From Pseudomonas sp. 14P_8.1_Bac3 (GTDB taxonomy: Bacteria > Pseudomonadota > Gammaproteobacteria > Pseudomonadales > Pseudomonadaceae), in the NCBI RefSeq assembly GCF_025466085.1, contig NZ_JANLOD010000051.1:41840-105839 (forward strand): a DNA stretch of 64,000 nucleotides. Reading direction: 5' to 3'. This document shows, in pieces, positions 1-8,777 of the stretch; position 1 is the first letter of the stretch, and each line of letters begins with the position of its first letter. Both the position numbers and the translations under genes were made by a program. A model generated the notes under the pieces. It did no database searches and was not told where the DNA came from. It worked only from the letters and a program-made list of their open reading frames with translations.

Positions 1-905
1 AACGGTTCCACACCCTTGATGGGGCTTTGGTGCTTGAGGAAGTTCTGGGTCATGGCAGCGTTTTCAGGCTGGCTGAGGAACGCGATGAACGCCTTGGCGT
101 TTGCCGGGTTCTTGCTGCCGGTCGGGATCACCATGTTATCGACCCACGCCAGCACGCCTTCTTTCGGGTACAGGTATTTCAGGGCGGGTTTCATTTCCCG
201 GGCGCGCATCGACGAGCCGCCCCAGAACATCGACATGTCGATTTCACCCGCGGCCAGGTTTTCGCGAATCGAGCCGGCCTTGGAGCTGTAGGTCTTGACG
301 AACGGTTTCTGCGCCTTGAGCAGGGTCAGCACTTGCTGCATCTGCTTGGGGTCTTCGCTGCACAACGGGATGTTCAGGTAAAGGCTGGCCATGTCGATCA
401 CTTCGCTGACCGAATCGAACATGTTGATCCGCCCCTGCAACTCGGCCGGCGGCTCATACAGCACTTTGTAACTGTCGGCCGGGCCTTTGTAGCGTTCGCT
501 GTTCAGCACCACGCTGGTGGTGCCCCAGATGAACGGCATGGAATAGGCACCTTCCGGATCCCAGGTGGGCTTTTTCAGGTTGTCGACGACGCTGGCGTAA
601 TAAGGTTCTTTGACCGGGTCAAAGCGTTCCAGCAGGTTTTCCTTGATCAGGATCGGGACGAACTGGTGCGACGGAATCGCCACGTCGTACCCCGCGCCGC
701 CCTGCTTCAGTTTGGCCAGCAGGGTTTCGTTGGAGTCGTAGGAATCCACCGTGACTTCGATGCCGGTCTGTTTCTGGAACTTGGCGAGGATCTCCGGCGA
801 AAAGTAGCCGCTCCAGCTCACCACGTTGAGTTTTTCCGCGGCCTGAATGCTGCCGGCCATGGTCAGTAACAACGAGGTCCCGATGCTTGCAATCAACTTG
901 CTCAT
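1..905 (-). CDS. Polyamine-type ABC transporter periplasmic binding protein (partial, C-terminus cut by window edge)
   Basis: This is the solute-binding component of the importer encoded by the three genes upstream. Reading from ATG at 905, the protein starts with a cleavable signal peptide (MSKLIASIGTSLLLTMAGS, then IQAAEK), followed by the PotD/PotF-like opening LNVVSWSGYFSPEIL and the typical YDVAIPS segment. About 301 codons are present and the C-terminus runs off the left edge. A GGGGAAATAGC ribosome site precedes the ATG. It sits 27 bases downstream of the second permease gene, as the last visible gene of a four-gene minus-strand operon. The ligand is probably a polyamine or related diamine or amino acid; the sequence alone does not decide which. 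Confidence 0.9.
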   Translation of the reverse strand, partial: MSKLIASIGTSLLLTMAGSIQAAEKLNVVSWSGYFSPEILAKFQKQTGIEVTVDSYDSNETLLAKLKQGGAGYDVAIPSHQFVPILIKENLLERFDPVKEPYYASVVDNLKKPTWDPEGAYSMPFIWGTTSVVLNSERYKGPADSYKVLYEPPAELQGRINMFDSVSEVIDMASLYLNIPLCSEDPKQMQQVLTLLKAQKPFVKTYSSKAGSIRENLAAGEIDMSMFWGGSSMRAREMKPALKYLYPKEGVLAWVDNMVIPTGSKNPANAKAFIAFLSQPENAAMTQNFLKHQSPIKGVEP

Positions 906-932
906 GCTATTTCCCCACGGTAAGTAGAAGGT

Positions 933-1739
933 TCAGGTGTTCTTTTTGCCCAGCAGATAGGAGAGGCTGACGAACAGCACCGAGACGCCCAGGATCAGGG
1001 TCGACACGGCGTTGACGTCGGGTGTCACGCCCATGCGTAACAAGCCGAAGATGAAGATCGGCAAGGTGGTGGTGCCGGCCTGGGAGACCATCATCGAGAT
1101 CACGAAGTTGTCCAGCGAGACGATGAAGGCCAGCATCAGCCCGGAGAAAATCCCCGGCATCAACAGCGGCAGGGTGACCTTGCGAAAGGTTCGCCACGGG
1201 CCGGCGTACAGGTCGGCCGAGGCTTGCTCCAGGGACAGGTCCATGTCGTTGAGTCGTGCGCGGATCGGCAGGTAGGCGAACGGGATGCAGAACACCGTGT
1301 GGGCGATGATCAGGTTGCCGTAGCCGAGGGACAGGCCGAGGGTGGAGAACAGCGCCAGGGTGGCGACGCCGACCACGATTTCCGGCAGCACCAGCGGCAG
1401 CATGATCGCGCCCATCGACAGTTGCAGGCCCTTGAATTTCGCTCCGCGTGAGGTGCCGAGGGCGGCGAGGGTGGCAATCGCCGTGGCGATCATGCTGGCG
1501 CACACCGCGATCAACAGACTGTTGCCCGCCGCCTGGCGCAAGGCCTGGTTGGCGAACGCCGCGCGGTACCAGTCCAGGCTGAAACCGGTCCACACGGTGG
1601 CAGACTGGTTGGCGTTGAACGAGAACACCACCAGCACCACGATCGGTGCGTAGAGGTACAGGTAGAACAGGAAACTGAAGCCGCCGAAGCCGGGAAAATC
1701 CTGCACACCCAGGCCGTTTCGCTTGAATGGACGCAGCAT
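933..1739 (-). CDS. Polyamine-type ABC transporter permease (PotC-like)
   Basis: This inner-membrane permease has 268 residues and about six hydrophobic segments. It contains a typical EAA loop near residues 170-190 (EQASADLYAGPWRTFRKVTL), which contacts the ATPase. Its size and order match PotC/PotI. The start codon overlaps the stop of the upstream permease by one base (TAATG), so the two are translationally coupled. With the neighbouring permease it should form the heterodimeric channel of a polyamine-family (PotABCD-like) importer. The exact substrate is unknown. Confidence 0.9.
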   Translation of the reverse strand: MLRPFKRNGLGVQDFPGFGGFSFLFYLYLYAPIVVLVVFSFNANQSATVWTGFSLDWYRAAFANQALRQAAGNSLLIAVCASMIATAIATLAALGTSRGAKFKGLQLSMGAIMLPLVLPEIVVGVATLALFSTLGLSLGYGNLIIAHTVFCIPFAYLPIRARLNDMDLSLEQASADLYAGPWRTFRKVTLPLLMPGIFSGLMLAFIVSLDNFVISMMVSQAGTTTLPIFIFGLLRMGVTPDVNAVSTLILGVSVLFVSLSYLLGKKNT

Positions 1740-2659
1740 TATGCACCTCCCTTGGCGATGCGTTGACGTTCGGCACGCAAGGCGTACACGGTCAGCACCA
1801 GCATCACCGCAGCCATCAGCACCAGCGACAGCGCCGCGCCGAAGGGCCAGTTACGCGCATCGCTGAACTGCCGGAAGATCAGGTTGCCGAGCATCATCCG
1901 CGTGCCGCCGCCGAGCAGTTCCGGGGCGATCATCGCGCCCAGGCACGGCACGAACGTGAGAATGGCACCGGCGAGAATTCCCGGCTTGGCGATCGGCAGC
2001 ACCACTTTGCGCAACGTGCGCACACGCCCGGCGTAGAGATCCTGGGCCGCTTCGAGGAGGCGGATATCCATCTTTTCCAGCGTCGCGTAAATCGGCAGCA
2101 CCACGAAGGGAGCGTAGGTATAGACCAGCCCCAGCAGCACCGCGCCATCGGTGTAGAGCAATTGCAACGGCTGGTCGATGACCCCGAGGCCCATCAGGCT
2201 GTTGTTGATCACCCCGGTGTTACGCAGCAACAGAATCCACGCGTAGGTGCGGATCAGCAGGTTGGCCCAGAACGGCACGGTGATCAGAAAAATCAGCAGG
2301 CCGCGTCGATGAGCCGGTTGCATGGCCAGCCACACCGCCACCGGAAAACCAATCAGCAAGGTGATCACGGTCGTCAGTCCGGCAATGCCGATGGAGCGCA
2401 GGGCGATCAGCAGATACGAATCGGCGAAGGCCAGGCTGTCGTCCAGTTGCCGCTCGAACAGCAGCGAGGTGTAGGCGTCGCTGCTGAAGACTTTGTTGAC
2501 CCCGCCGTAGGGGTTGGCTTCCATCAGCGAGTAGCCGATGACGATCAGGATCGGCACGATCAGAAACAGGCCGATGGCGATCAGCGCGGGGCTGACCCCG
2601 AGAAAGCTCTGGAAGGCCCGCCGGCGCTCCAGGGTATTGGCGATCGGTAAAGCGTGCAT
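1739..2659 (-). CDS. Polyamine-type ABC transporter permease (PotB-like)
   Basis: This is the first permease of the importer, 306 residues. It has an N-terminal hydrophobic helix (LIAIGLFLIVPILIVIGYSL) and further membrane segments. Its EAA loop (LEAAQDLYAGRVRTLRKVVL) is near residues 205-225. PotB-type proteins are usually slightly longer than PotC-type ones, as here. A GAGG box lies about 7 bases before ATG 2659. The gene follows the ATPase gene by 15 bases and overlaps the next permease by one, so all belong to one transcript. Confidence 0.9.
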   Translation of the reverse strand: MHALPIANTLERRRAFQSFLGVSPALIAIGLFLIVPILIVIGYSLMEANPYGGVNKVFSSDAYTSLLFERQLDDSLAFADSYLLIALRSIGIAGLTTVITLLIGFPVAVWLAMQPAHRRGLLIFLITVPFWANLLIRTYAWILLLRNTGVINNSLMGLGVIDQPLQLLYTDGAVLLGLVYTYAPFVVLPIYATLEKMDIRLLEAAQDLYAGRVRTLRKVVLPIAKPGILAGAILTFVPCLGAMIAPELLGGGTRMMLGNLIFRQFSDARNWPFGAALSLVLMAAVMLVLTVYALRAERQRIAKGGA

Positions 2660-2674
2660 GGCAAATCCTCGGGC

Positions 2675-3793
2675 TCAATCGTGCAGGACGCTGGCGCTGC
2701 CGCTGTCAAACAACAGGCCGGCCTGGCTGCCCACGGCGAAGCGCAGGCTGCGATCGACGCTGTTGGGCGTGCGCACGGTGAGGCGCGAACCGTCGCTGAG
2801 GCTGACTTGATATTGCAGGTCGGTGCCGAGGTAGACCTGGGCATCGATCCGGCAGGGCAGCGCGCTTTCTGTACTGGCCGGCACCAGGTGCAAGCGCTCG
2901 GGACGCACGGACAGCGTGACGTTGCTGCCGACCTGCACATCGCTGCAGGGCTGTGCCGGCAGCGGGTGCCCGGCGGGGCCGGCGAACCAGGCCCGGCCGT
3001 CTTCGACGCGCGTGACCGAGCCTTCGATGAAGTTGGTTTCGCCGATGAAGTCCGCCACGAAGCGATTGCGCGGGCGTTCATAGATGTCTTCCGGGCGCCC
3101 GACCTGCTGCACTTCGCCTTCGGACAGTACGGCGATGCGGTCGGACATGGTCAGCGCTTCTTCCTGGTCATGGGTGACGAAGATGAAGGTGATGCCGGTC
3201 TTGGCCTGGATGGTTTTCAACTCTTCGCGCATGGCCTGGCGCAGCTTGAGGTCGAGGGCCGAGAGCGGTTCGTCGAGCAGCAACACTTTGGGATGCGGTG
3301 CCAGTGCCCGCGCCAGCGCCACGCGCTGTTGCTGGCCGCCGGACAGTTGCGCCGGCTTGCGTGCGGCGAAGCGTTCCATTTGCACCAACGCCAGCATCTC
3401 GCGCATGCGCTCGGCGATCCGGGCTTTGCTCATCACTTTGCCCATCGGGTGCGATTCGAGGCCGAAGGCCAGGTTTTCGGCGATGGTCATGTGCGGGAAC
3501 AAGGCGTAATGCTGAAACACCGTGTTGACCGGGCGCTCGAATGGCGGACGATCGGCGATGTTTTCGCCGTAGAGCAGAATCTCGCCCTCGGTCGGAAATT
3601 CGAACCCGGCGATCATCCGCAACAGTGTGGTTTTGCCGCAGCCGGAAGGGCCGAGGAGGGTGAAGAATTCGTTGTCGAGAATGTCCAGGTCGATGCTTTT
3701 CAGCGCCACCGGACCGGTCGTTGGATCGCCGTAGACTTTGCGCACCGAGCGGATGGACACCGCCAGCGTTTGCAGCGAATGCAGGGCATTCAT
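2675..3793 (-). CDS. Polyamine-type ABC transporter ATP-binding protein (PotA-like)
   Basis: This cytoplasmic ATPase of 372 residues energises the importer. Walker A is GPSGCGKT at residues 48-55, the signature LSGGQ is at 150-154, Walker B LLLDEP is at 171-176, and the switch histidine lies in THDQEE near 208. The C-terminal 120 residues are a TOBE/MalK-type regulatory domain (SVRPERLHLV). Length and domain order match PotA. A strong GGAGG box precedes ATG 3793, making it the first gene of the operon. The promoter must lie in the 3794-4019 gap shared with the divergent lysR gene. Confidence 0.93.
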   Translation of the reverse strand: MNALHSLQTLAVSIRSVRKVYGDPTTGPVALKSIDLDILDNEFFTLLGPSGCGKTTLLRMIAGFEFPTEGEILLYGENIADRPPFERPVNTVFQHYALFPHMTIAENLAFGLESHPMGKVMSKARIAERMREMLALVQMERFAARKPAQLSGGQQQRVALARALAPHPKVLLLDEPLSALDLKLRQAMREELKTIQAKTGITFIFVTHDQEEALTMSDRIAVLSEGEVQQVGRPEDIYERPRNRFVADFIGETNFIEGSVTRVEDGRAWFAGPAGHPLPAQPCSDVQVGSNVTLSVRPERLHLVPASTESALPCRIDAQVYLGTDLQYQVSLSDGSRLTVRTPNSVDRSLRFAVGSQAGLLFDSGSASVLHD

Positions 3794-4019
3794 GCGTTAC
3801 CTCCGATTCCCCCATCGCCTGCGGATACGCTGATTCAGCGGTGCCGTCGGGCCATGGATATTATTTTTCTGGGCAGGATCGAGATGTGTTTCAGGTGTAG
3901 TCAGCCAGCTGTTTTTTGTTGTGCTGTGCGTCGATTATCAGTGAGGGGTTGCGGGGGCGAAACTTCAATTTTAACATACGACCTGTTAAATAATTTAATA
4001 GCTAAAGGTGGCTGCGACC
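3794..4019. promoter_or_regulatory. Divergent promoter region with LysR-type inverted repeat
   Basis: This A+T-rich spacer separates the transporter operon (minus) from lysR (plus). It holds an inverted repeat TTTAACA (3970-3976), 7 bases, TGTTAAA (3984-3990). That fits the dyad geometry of LysR-family binding sites, which contain a T-N11-A core. It lies about 30 bases before the lysR start, so it could mediate autoregulation as well as control of the transporter. No clear -35/-10 pair was assigned. Confidence 0.4.
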
Positions 4020-4925
4020 ATGCCTGATCACCGATTACCGCCGCTGAACGCGGTGCGCGCCTTCGATGCGGCGGCCCGTCTTGGCAGTTACGTCGAGGCC
4101 TCGAAGGCGCTGCACGTGACCCAGCCGGCTATCGGTCGGCATGTGAAGTTGCTGGAGGAATGGCTGGGCATTCAACTGTTCGAGCGCACCTCCCGTGGCG
4201 TGACCCTGACGCCGGCCGGCGAGAAATATCACCGCAAGATTGCGGCGGCCTTGCAGCTGATTGTCGAGGCGGGGAAGGAGGCTCGGCCCAAGGACGCCGA
4301 GCGCTGGCTACGGATCATGGTGGTGCCGGGGTTCGCCAAGCGCTGGCTGATGCCGCGGATCGAAGTCATGCGCCATTTGCGCCCGGGATTGAAGTTCGCC
4401 ATCGAGCCCAATTCCACGTTCACCGACGTCGATGGCAAGAGCGCCGATCTGGGGATCGTCTACGGCCTGGACGGGCAATACGCGCACTCCCGCGCAAGCC
4501 TGATCCGCCCGCGCGTGTTTCCGATCTGCACCCCGGATTATCTCGCCGGCATCGACCCCGTCGAGGGACCTGCCGACCTGGTGAAGCACAACCTGATCCA
4601 CGTCGATGACGGCGAATGGTGGAACCTGTGGTTCGCCGCGCACGACCTGGATGTGCACCTCAACTCGGACATGCTCTACGTCAACAACGACCACGCGCTG
4701 TCGGTGGCCGAGAGCGGGCAGGGCATCGCGTTGGCCAACGAAGTGCTGGTGCGTGAAGAACTCAAGAGCGGGGCGCTGGTGCGGGTGCTCGACGCGGAGG
4801 TGAAACTGGAAAGCTATCGCGTGTTGACCCCATCCGCCGAACTCTCGGCGGATGTGTCGTGGTTTATCCAGTGGCTGAAGACCGAGCTGGAGCGGGATTT
4901 TCCGGAAGCTGTCATCACCCCCTGA
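4020..4925 (+). CDS. LysR family transcriptional regulator (GcvA-like)
   Basis: This 301-residue regulator has an N-terminal winged helix-turn-helix (LNAVRAFDAAARLGSY, then TQPAIGRHVKLLEE, residues 5-65) and a C-terminal periplasmic-binding-protein-like effector domain. The spacing of the AAGGTGG box at 4004-4011 favours ATG 4020; a GTG at 4008 in the same frame would add four residues but overlaps that box. The N-terminus resembles the GcvA/AmpR branch. Being divergent from the ABC importer, it most likely regulates that operon in response to the transported compound. Confidence 0.88.
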   Translation: MPDHRLPPLNAVRAFDAAARLGSYVEASKALHVTQPAIGRHVKLLEEWLGIQLFERTSRGVTLTPAGEKYHRKIAAALQLIVEAGKEARPKDAERWLRIMVVPGFAKRWLMPRIEVMRHLRPGLKFAIEPNSTFTDVDGKSADLGIVYGLDGQYAHSRASLIRPRVFPICTPDYLAGIDPVEGPADLVKHNLIHVDDGEWWNLWFAAHDLDVHLNSDMLYVNNDHALSVAESGQGIALANEVLVREELKSGALVRVLDAEVKLESYRVLTPSAELSADVSWFIQWLKTELERDFPEAVITP

Positions 4926-4965
4926 GGTGAGGCCGTCTGTAGGCGCCGGCCCAATCAGTCCAGGG

Positions 4966-7023
4966 TTAGACCGTCAGGCGGAACCGTCCGGTGTTGTCGC
5001 TCAGGGCCTTGCTGCCCTGGCTCAACGTGTCCGCTGCCTTGTTCACCGCTCGCGCGCCTTCGAGCAAGCGTACCGCCGCCTGATCGACTTGCTGAATGTT
5101 ACCGCTGACTTCGTCGGCGGTGGTGGCTTGTTCGTCGACCGCGGTGGCGATCTGCGCCAGGGTGTCGGTGACGCCCTGCACGGCGCTGGCAATTTCCCCC
5201 AGCCGTTCGCCGAGACCGGTGACCGCTTGCGCATCGGATTGCGCCTGGCCGCAAGCGGCTTCCATCAGGCTCACCGCTTCATTCACCGTGTTGCGCAGGC
5301 TGTCGACGGTTCCGGCGATCTGCGCGGTGGACGATTGGGTGCGTTGCGACAGGCTGCGCACTTCATCGGCGACCACCGCAAAACCACGACCCTGCTCACC
5401 CGCACGCGCGGCTTCGATGGCGGCGTTGAGCGCCAACAGGTTGGTCTGCTCGGCGACGCCACGAATGGTGTCGACCACCAGCTGAATCTGCTGCCCCTGT
5501 TCGCTGACCCGGCCGAGCGCCGCCGCGGTGTCGTTCAAACGCTGATTGAGCTGCTGAATGCTCGCGGTGGTGCGCTGGCTGTCTCGAGTGCTGTCGGCGG
5601 CGATGCGTTGGGTGCGCTGGGCGCTGTCGGAAGCTTGTTCGCAACTCTGGGCGACGCCTTGGGACGTGGCGGCGAGCTGCGTCGCCGCGGCGGCGATCTG
5701 ACTGATCTGCAATTGCTGGGCTTCGACCTCGCCCAAGGCGCCGCTGGAATGGTGATTGAGTGCGCGCACCGCGTTGCTCAGTTCCAGGGTTTCGTGATCG
5801 ACCCCCAGCAGGCTATTGCGCAACTGCACCACGGCGACGTTGAGCGCGGTGCTGATCGCCGCCAGTTCGTCACGACCTACAACCGGTACTTGCAGGCTGA
5901 GGTTGCCGTCGCGCAGGGCTTCGGCGAGCAGTGTGATTCCGCTGGCGCTGCGCCGGATCGAGGATTGCAGGCAGATGAACAGGTACAGCGCGGCCAGCAG
6001 CAGGCAACCGAAGATGGTCGCTACCACAATGAACTGGCGAATCGCCGAACCGTGGTAGTCATCCAGACGCTGATCCAGCGAGACCAGCGACTGCTGGCGC
6101 AACGACGCGAGGTCGGCAAGCAGCACGTCGAGGCTGCGCTCGAACTCCTCGGGCTTGAGTTTGATGCTGCCACCAAACACACCGTCATCAAGCACCTTCA
6201 GCTCGTCGTCGAGGTGTTTGAGGCTGGCATGGTATTGCCCGGCCCAGGTCTGCAAGGCGCTGGGCAATCGTGCTTCCAGCAGGCTGGCGGTTTTGACCAG
6301 CTGCTCACGGGCGTCGCCGATGCGGCCGCGCAGGTCGCGCAATTGCAGACGGCTTTGCAGGGTGAATTGCCCGGACACCACCGACGCCTGGCCGACGCTG
6401 GCCAGACGACCGACCCGCTCGATCAGGTCCGGCGCGTGCTGGGTCGCAATCTGCGTCAGCAGGTAGGTTTCCAGCCACGGCGCGAGCGTCAGGCGATTGT
6501 CCATGGCGATCTGTTCGCGCAAGGCTTGCAGGGCGCTCAAGGCATTGGTGAAGCGGTCGTAACCGTCCGGCCACCAGCCAACGCTGCCGAGGCTTTTCGA
6601 GTCGAGGCCGTTGAGCGCGGTTTGCAGGGCTTGATAGCGGGCCAGGGTTTCGCCCTCGGCGCCTTCGGTTTGCAGGGCATTGCCAAGGTCCGTGGTGGCC
6701 TGGGCGACCGCCGGTTGTACCGCATCGAACGCGGCCATCGACGCGAGGGTGGCTGGTGTCGGCTGGCGATTGGTTTCGGTGGCGCGCCAACGTGCAGCGC
6801 GGTCACGCTGGGCGGCGAGCAGGTTATCCAGCGCATCCAGGGCGAGCAATTGTCGGACCCCGGCGCGCTCGCCGGAAATCAGGCTCAGTTTGGCCCGGTA
6901 CTCCTGGCCGATCATCAGCAGGCTGCCTGCGAGTGGCAGGATAAACAGCAGGAACAACAGCTGAAATTTGCGGGCGAAGCCGAAACGCCCCAGCAACCCG
7001 ATCCCCGGTGATAAAAACGACAT
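4966..7023 (-). CDS. Methyl-accepting chemotaxis protein
   Basis: This transmembrane chemoreceptor has about 685 residues. A first membrane helix (LLFLLFILPLAGSLLMIG) is near residues 20-40. A long helical sensory region of about 280 residues follows with no domain I can name, then a second helix (FIVVATIFGCLLLAALYLF), a HAMP linker and the cytoplasmic signalling domain. The domain contains the near-invariant hairpin tip EQTNLLALNAAIEAARAGEQ. AGGAG spacing favours ATG 7023; ATG 7029 and an upstream extension to 7260 are less likely. Ligand unknown. It is monocistronic, with its 3' end facing lysR. Confidence 0.88.
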   Translation of the reverse strand: MSFLSPGIGLLGRFGFARKFQLLFLLFILPLAGSLLMIGQEYRAKLSLISGERAGVRQLLALDALDNLLAAQRDRAARWRATETNRQPTPATLASMAAFDAVQPAVAQATTDLGNALQTEGAEGETLARYQALQTALNGLDSKSLGSVGWWPDGYDRFTNALSALQALREQIAMDNRLTLAPWLETYLLTQIATQHAPDLIERVGRLASVGQASVVSGQFTLQSRLQLRDLRGRIGDAREQLVKTASLLEARLPSALQTWAGQYHASLKHLDDELKVLDDGVFGGSIKLKPEEFERSLDVLLADLASLRQQSLVSLDQRLDDYHGSAIRQFIVVATIFGCLLLAALYLFICLQSSIRRSASGITLLAEALRDGNLSLQVPVVGRDELAAISTALNVAVVQLRNSLLGVDHETLELSNAVRALNHHSSGALGEVEAQQLQISQIAAAATQLAATSQGVAQSCEQASDSAQRTQRIAADSTRDSQRTTASIQQLNQRLNDTAAALGRVSEQGQQIQLVVDTIRGVAEQTNLLALNAAIEAARAGEQGRGFAVVADEVRSLSQRTQSSTAQIAGTVDSLRNTVNEAVSLMEAACGQAQSDAQAVTGLGERLGEIASAVQGVTDTLAQIATAVDEQATTADEVSGNIQQVDQAAVRLLEGARAVNKAADTLSQGSKALSDNTGRFRLTV

Positions 7024-7383
7024 GCCCATGACTCCTCTGGACACCACGCACCATCGGCGTGCGTCGAAGTCATTGCGACCGCGACGTGTGCCCCTTTTAA
7101 AGGCCGCGAAAAGTCCGCCCTTGTCAGCTCTGTAGGCCGACTCTGTAGCGAAACTTCCCATTCTCGGCGCCCTTTGTAAGGGCGCCGCGTTGAAGCGATA
7201 AACAAGGCAAGATTCAGACCATGGCATTGCGCTATCAACGAGGCAGGCCTGTAGGAGCAAGCTCGCTCCTACAGGTTCGGGTTTTTAGTTGGTTAGCTGG
7301 CTAAGGGGATGGCGCTGCTGCACTGAAAAATGGCACATTGACGCACCTGCCCGTGTGCACCCATCTGCTGTACGGAAATTCCC
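7024..7383. other. 360-base intergenic region with a perfect palindrome and a REP-like repeat
   Basis: This is the spacer between the divergent chemoreceptor and MFS genes. It contains a perfect 10-base inverted repeat CGGCGCCCTT/AAGGGCGCCG at 7164-7186 with a 3-base loop, and a REP-type hairpin at 7249-7276. I found no convincing sigma-28 motif for the chemoreceptor and no credible small gene. Confidence 0.5.
7249..7276. repeat. REP-type palindrome
   Basis: Perfect 11-base arms CCTGTAGGAGC and GCTCCTACAGG surround a 6-base loop. It matches the core of the other REP elements in this window. Confidence 0.8.
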
Positions 7384-8601
7384 ATGGCTATCAGCAATGC
7401 CCAGACCGGCACCCCGCCGGCGTCCGCGTCCCCACAAAGCAGCCCGTTGGTCATGCGCATCATCGGCGCCGTGGCGCTGGCGCATCTGATCAACGACCTG
7501 ATCCAGTCGGTGCTGCCGTCGATTTACCCGATGCTCAAAGCCAACTATGGCCTGACGTTCACCCAGGTCGGCCTGATCACTTTGACCTTCCAACTGACCG
7601 CCTCGCTATTGCAGCCGTGGGTCGGTTACCACACCGATCGTCATCCCAAACCCTGGCTGCTGCCGGCCGGAACGGTGTGTACCTTGATCGGCATTCTGAT
7701 GATGTCGGTGGTGGGCACCTTTCCATTGATTCTGCTGGCGGCGGGGTTGATCGGCATCGGCTCATCGACCTTTCACCCGGAGGCTTCCCGCGTGGCGCGG
7801 CTGGCTTCGGGCGGGCGCTTCGGTCTGGCGCAATCGACCTTCCAGGTGGGCGGCAATGCCGGCTCCGCGTTCGGCCCGTTACTCGCGGCGGCGATCATCA
7901 TTCCGTTCGGTCAGGGTCATGTGGCGTGGTTCGGGTTGTTCGCGGTATTTGCGTTGTTCGTGCTTTACCGCATCAGTCGCTGGTACGCCAATCACCTGAG
8001 CCTGTTCAAGCTCAAGCAAGGCCAGGCGGCGACCCACGGTTTGTCCAAGGGCCGGGTGATCAGTGCACTGGTGGTGCTCGGGTTGCTGGTGTTCTCCAAG
8101 TATTTCTACATGGCCAGCTTCACCAGCTACTTCACCTTCTACCTGATCGAAAAGTTCGACCTGTCGGTGGCCAGCTCGCAGCTGCATTTGTTCCTCTTCC
8201 TCGGGGCGGTGGCGGCGGGAACGTTCTTCGGCGGACCGATCGGCGACAAGATCGGGCGTAAGGCAGTGATCTGGTTTTCGATCCTCGGCGTGGCACCGTT
8301 CACCTTGATCCTGCCGCACGCCGACCTGTTCTGGACCAGCATTCTGAGCGTGGTGATCGGCTTCATCCTGGCCTCGGCGTTCTCGGCCATTGTGGTGTAT
8401 GCGCAGGAACTGGTGCCGGGGAATGTAGGGATGATCGCCGGGGTGTTCTTCGGCCTGATGTTTGGTTTCGGCGGGATTGGCGCCGCGTTACTCGGGCACC
8501 TGGCGGACATCCACGGGATTGAGTACGTGTACTTCCTGTGCTCGTTCCTGCCGCTGTTCGGAGTGCTGGCGATTTTCCTGCCAAGAACCAAAAAGGCCTG
8601 A
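7384..8601 (+). CDS. MFS transporter, fosmidomycin-resistance (Fsr) type
   Basis: This 405-residue major facilitator protein has about 12 hydrophobic segments. The N-terminal stretch (ALAHLINDLIQSVLPSIYP) and the FHPEASRVARLASGGRFGLA segment are characteristic of the Fsr subgroup, which exports fosmidomycin and probably other compounds. The natural substrate is unknown. The start is ATG 7384 after a weak GGAAA box. It is monocistronic: a REP inverted pair and a bidirectional terminator follow. Fsr identity is from remembered family motifs. Confidence 0.85.
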   Translation: MAISNAQTGTPPASASPQSSPLVMRIIGAVALAHLINDLIQSVLPSIYPMLKANYGLTFTQVGLITLTFQLTASLLQPWVGYHTDRHPKPWLLPAGTVCTLIGILMMSVVGTFPLILLAAGLIGIGSSTFHPEASRVARLASGGRFGLAQSTFQVGGNAGSAFGPLLAAAIIIPFGQGHVAWFGLFAVFALFVLYRISRWYANHLSLFKLKQGQAATHGLSKGRVISALVVLGLLVFSKYFYMASFTSYFTFYLIEKFDLSVASSQLHLFLFLGAVAAGTFFGGPIGDKIGRKAVIWFSILGVAPFTLILPHADLFWTSILSVVIGFILASAFSAIVVYAQELVPGNVGMIAGVFFGLMFGFGGIGAALLGHLADIHGIEYVYFLCSFLPLFGVLAIFLPRTKKA

Positions 8602-8623
8602 TCGGCTCCCTGCCTGTAAAAAA

Positions 8624-8714
8624 CTGTGGGAGCGAGCCTGCTCGCGATGACGGTGTGTCAGACACATCGTTGGTCAATGACACACCGTCATCGCGAGCAG
8701 GCTCGCTCCCACAG
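8624..8714. repeat. REP doublet forming a perfect 37-base inverted repeat
   Basis: Positions 8624-8660 and 8678-8714 are exact reverse complements over 37 bases, separated by a 17-base loop. Each arm contains the REP core GGGAGCGAGCCTGCTCGCG. Transcribed, it would form a very stable hairpin at the 3' end of the MFS mRNA. Confidence 0.9.
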
Positions 8715-8732
8715 TGGATAAATCGCAGGTAC

Positions 8733-8763
8733 AAAAAAGCCGCGTGTCGAACGCGGCTTTTTC
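8733..8763. terminator. Bidirectional rho-independent terminator between the MFS gene and ychF
   Basis: A run of six A is followed by the stem GCCGCGT (8739-8745), a 5-base loop, ACGCGGC (8751-8757) and a T run. It can serve both the plus-strand MFS transcript and the minus-strand ychF transcript. Confidence 0.88.
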
Positions 8764-8777
8764 ATGCTCAGGGCGTT

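Noticed and set aside
4927..7011. A 694-codon open frame antisense to the chemoreceptor
   Set aside because: It mirrors a high-G+C coding gene on the other strand, has no ribosome site and translates to a low-complexity Arg/Gly/Gln-rich protein with no motif.
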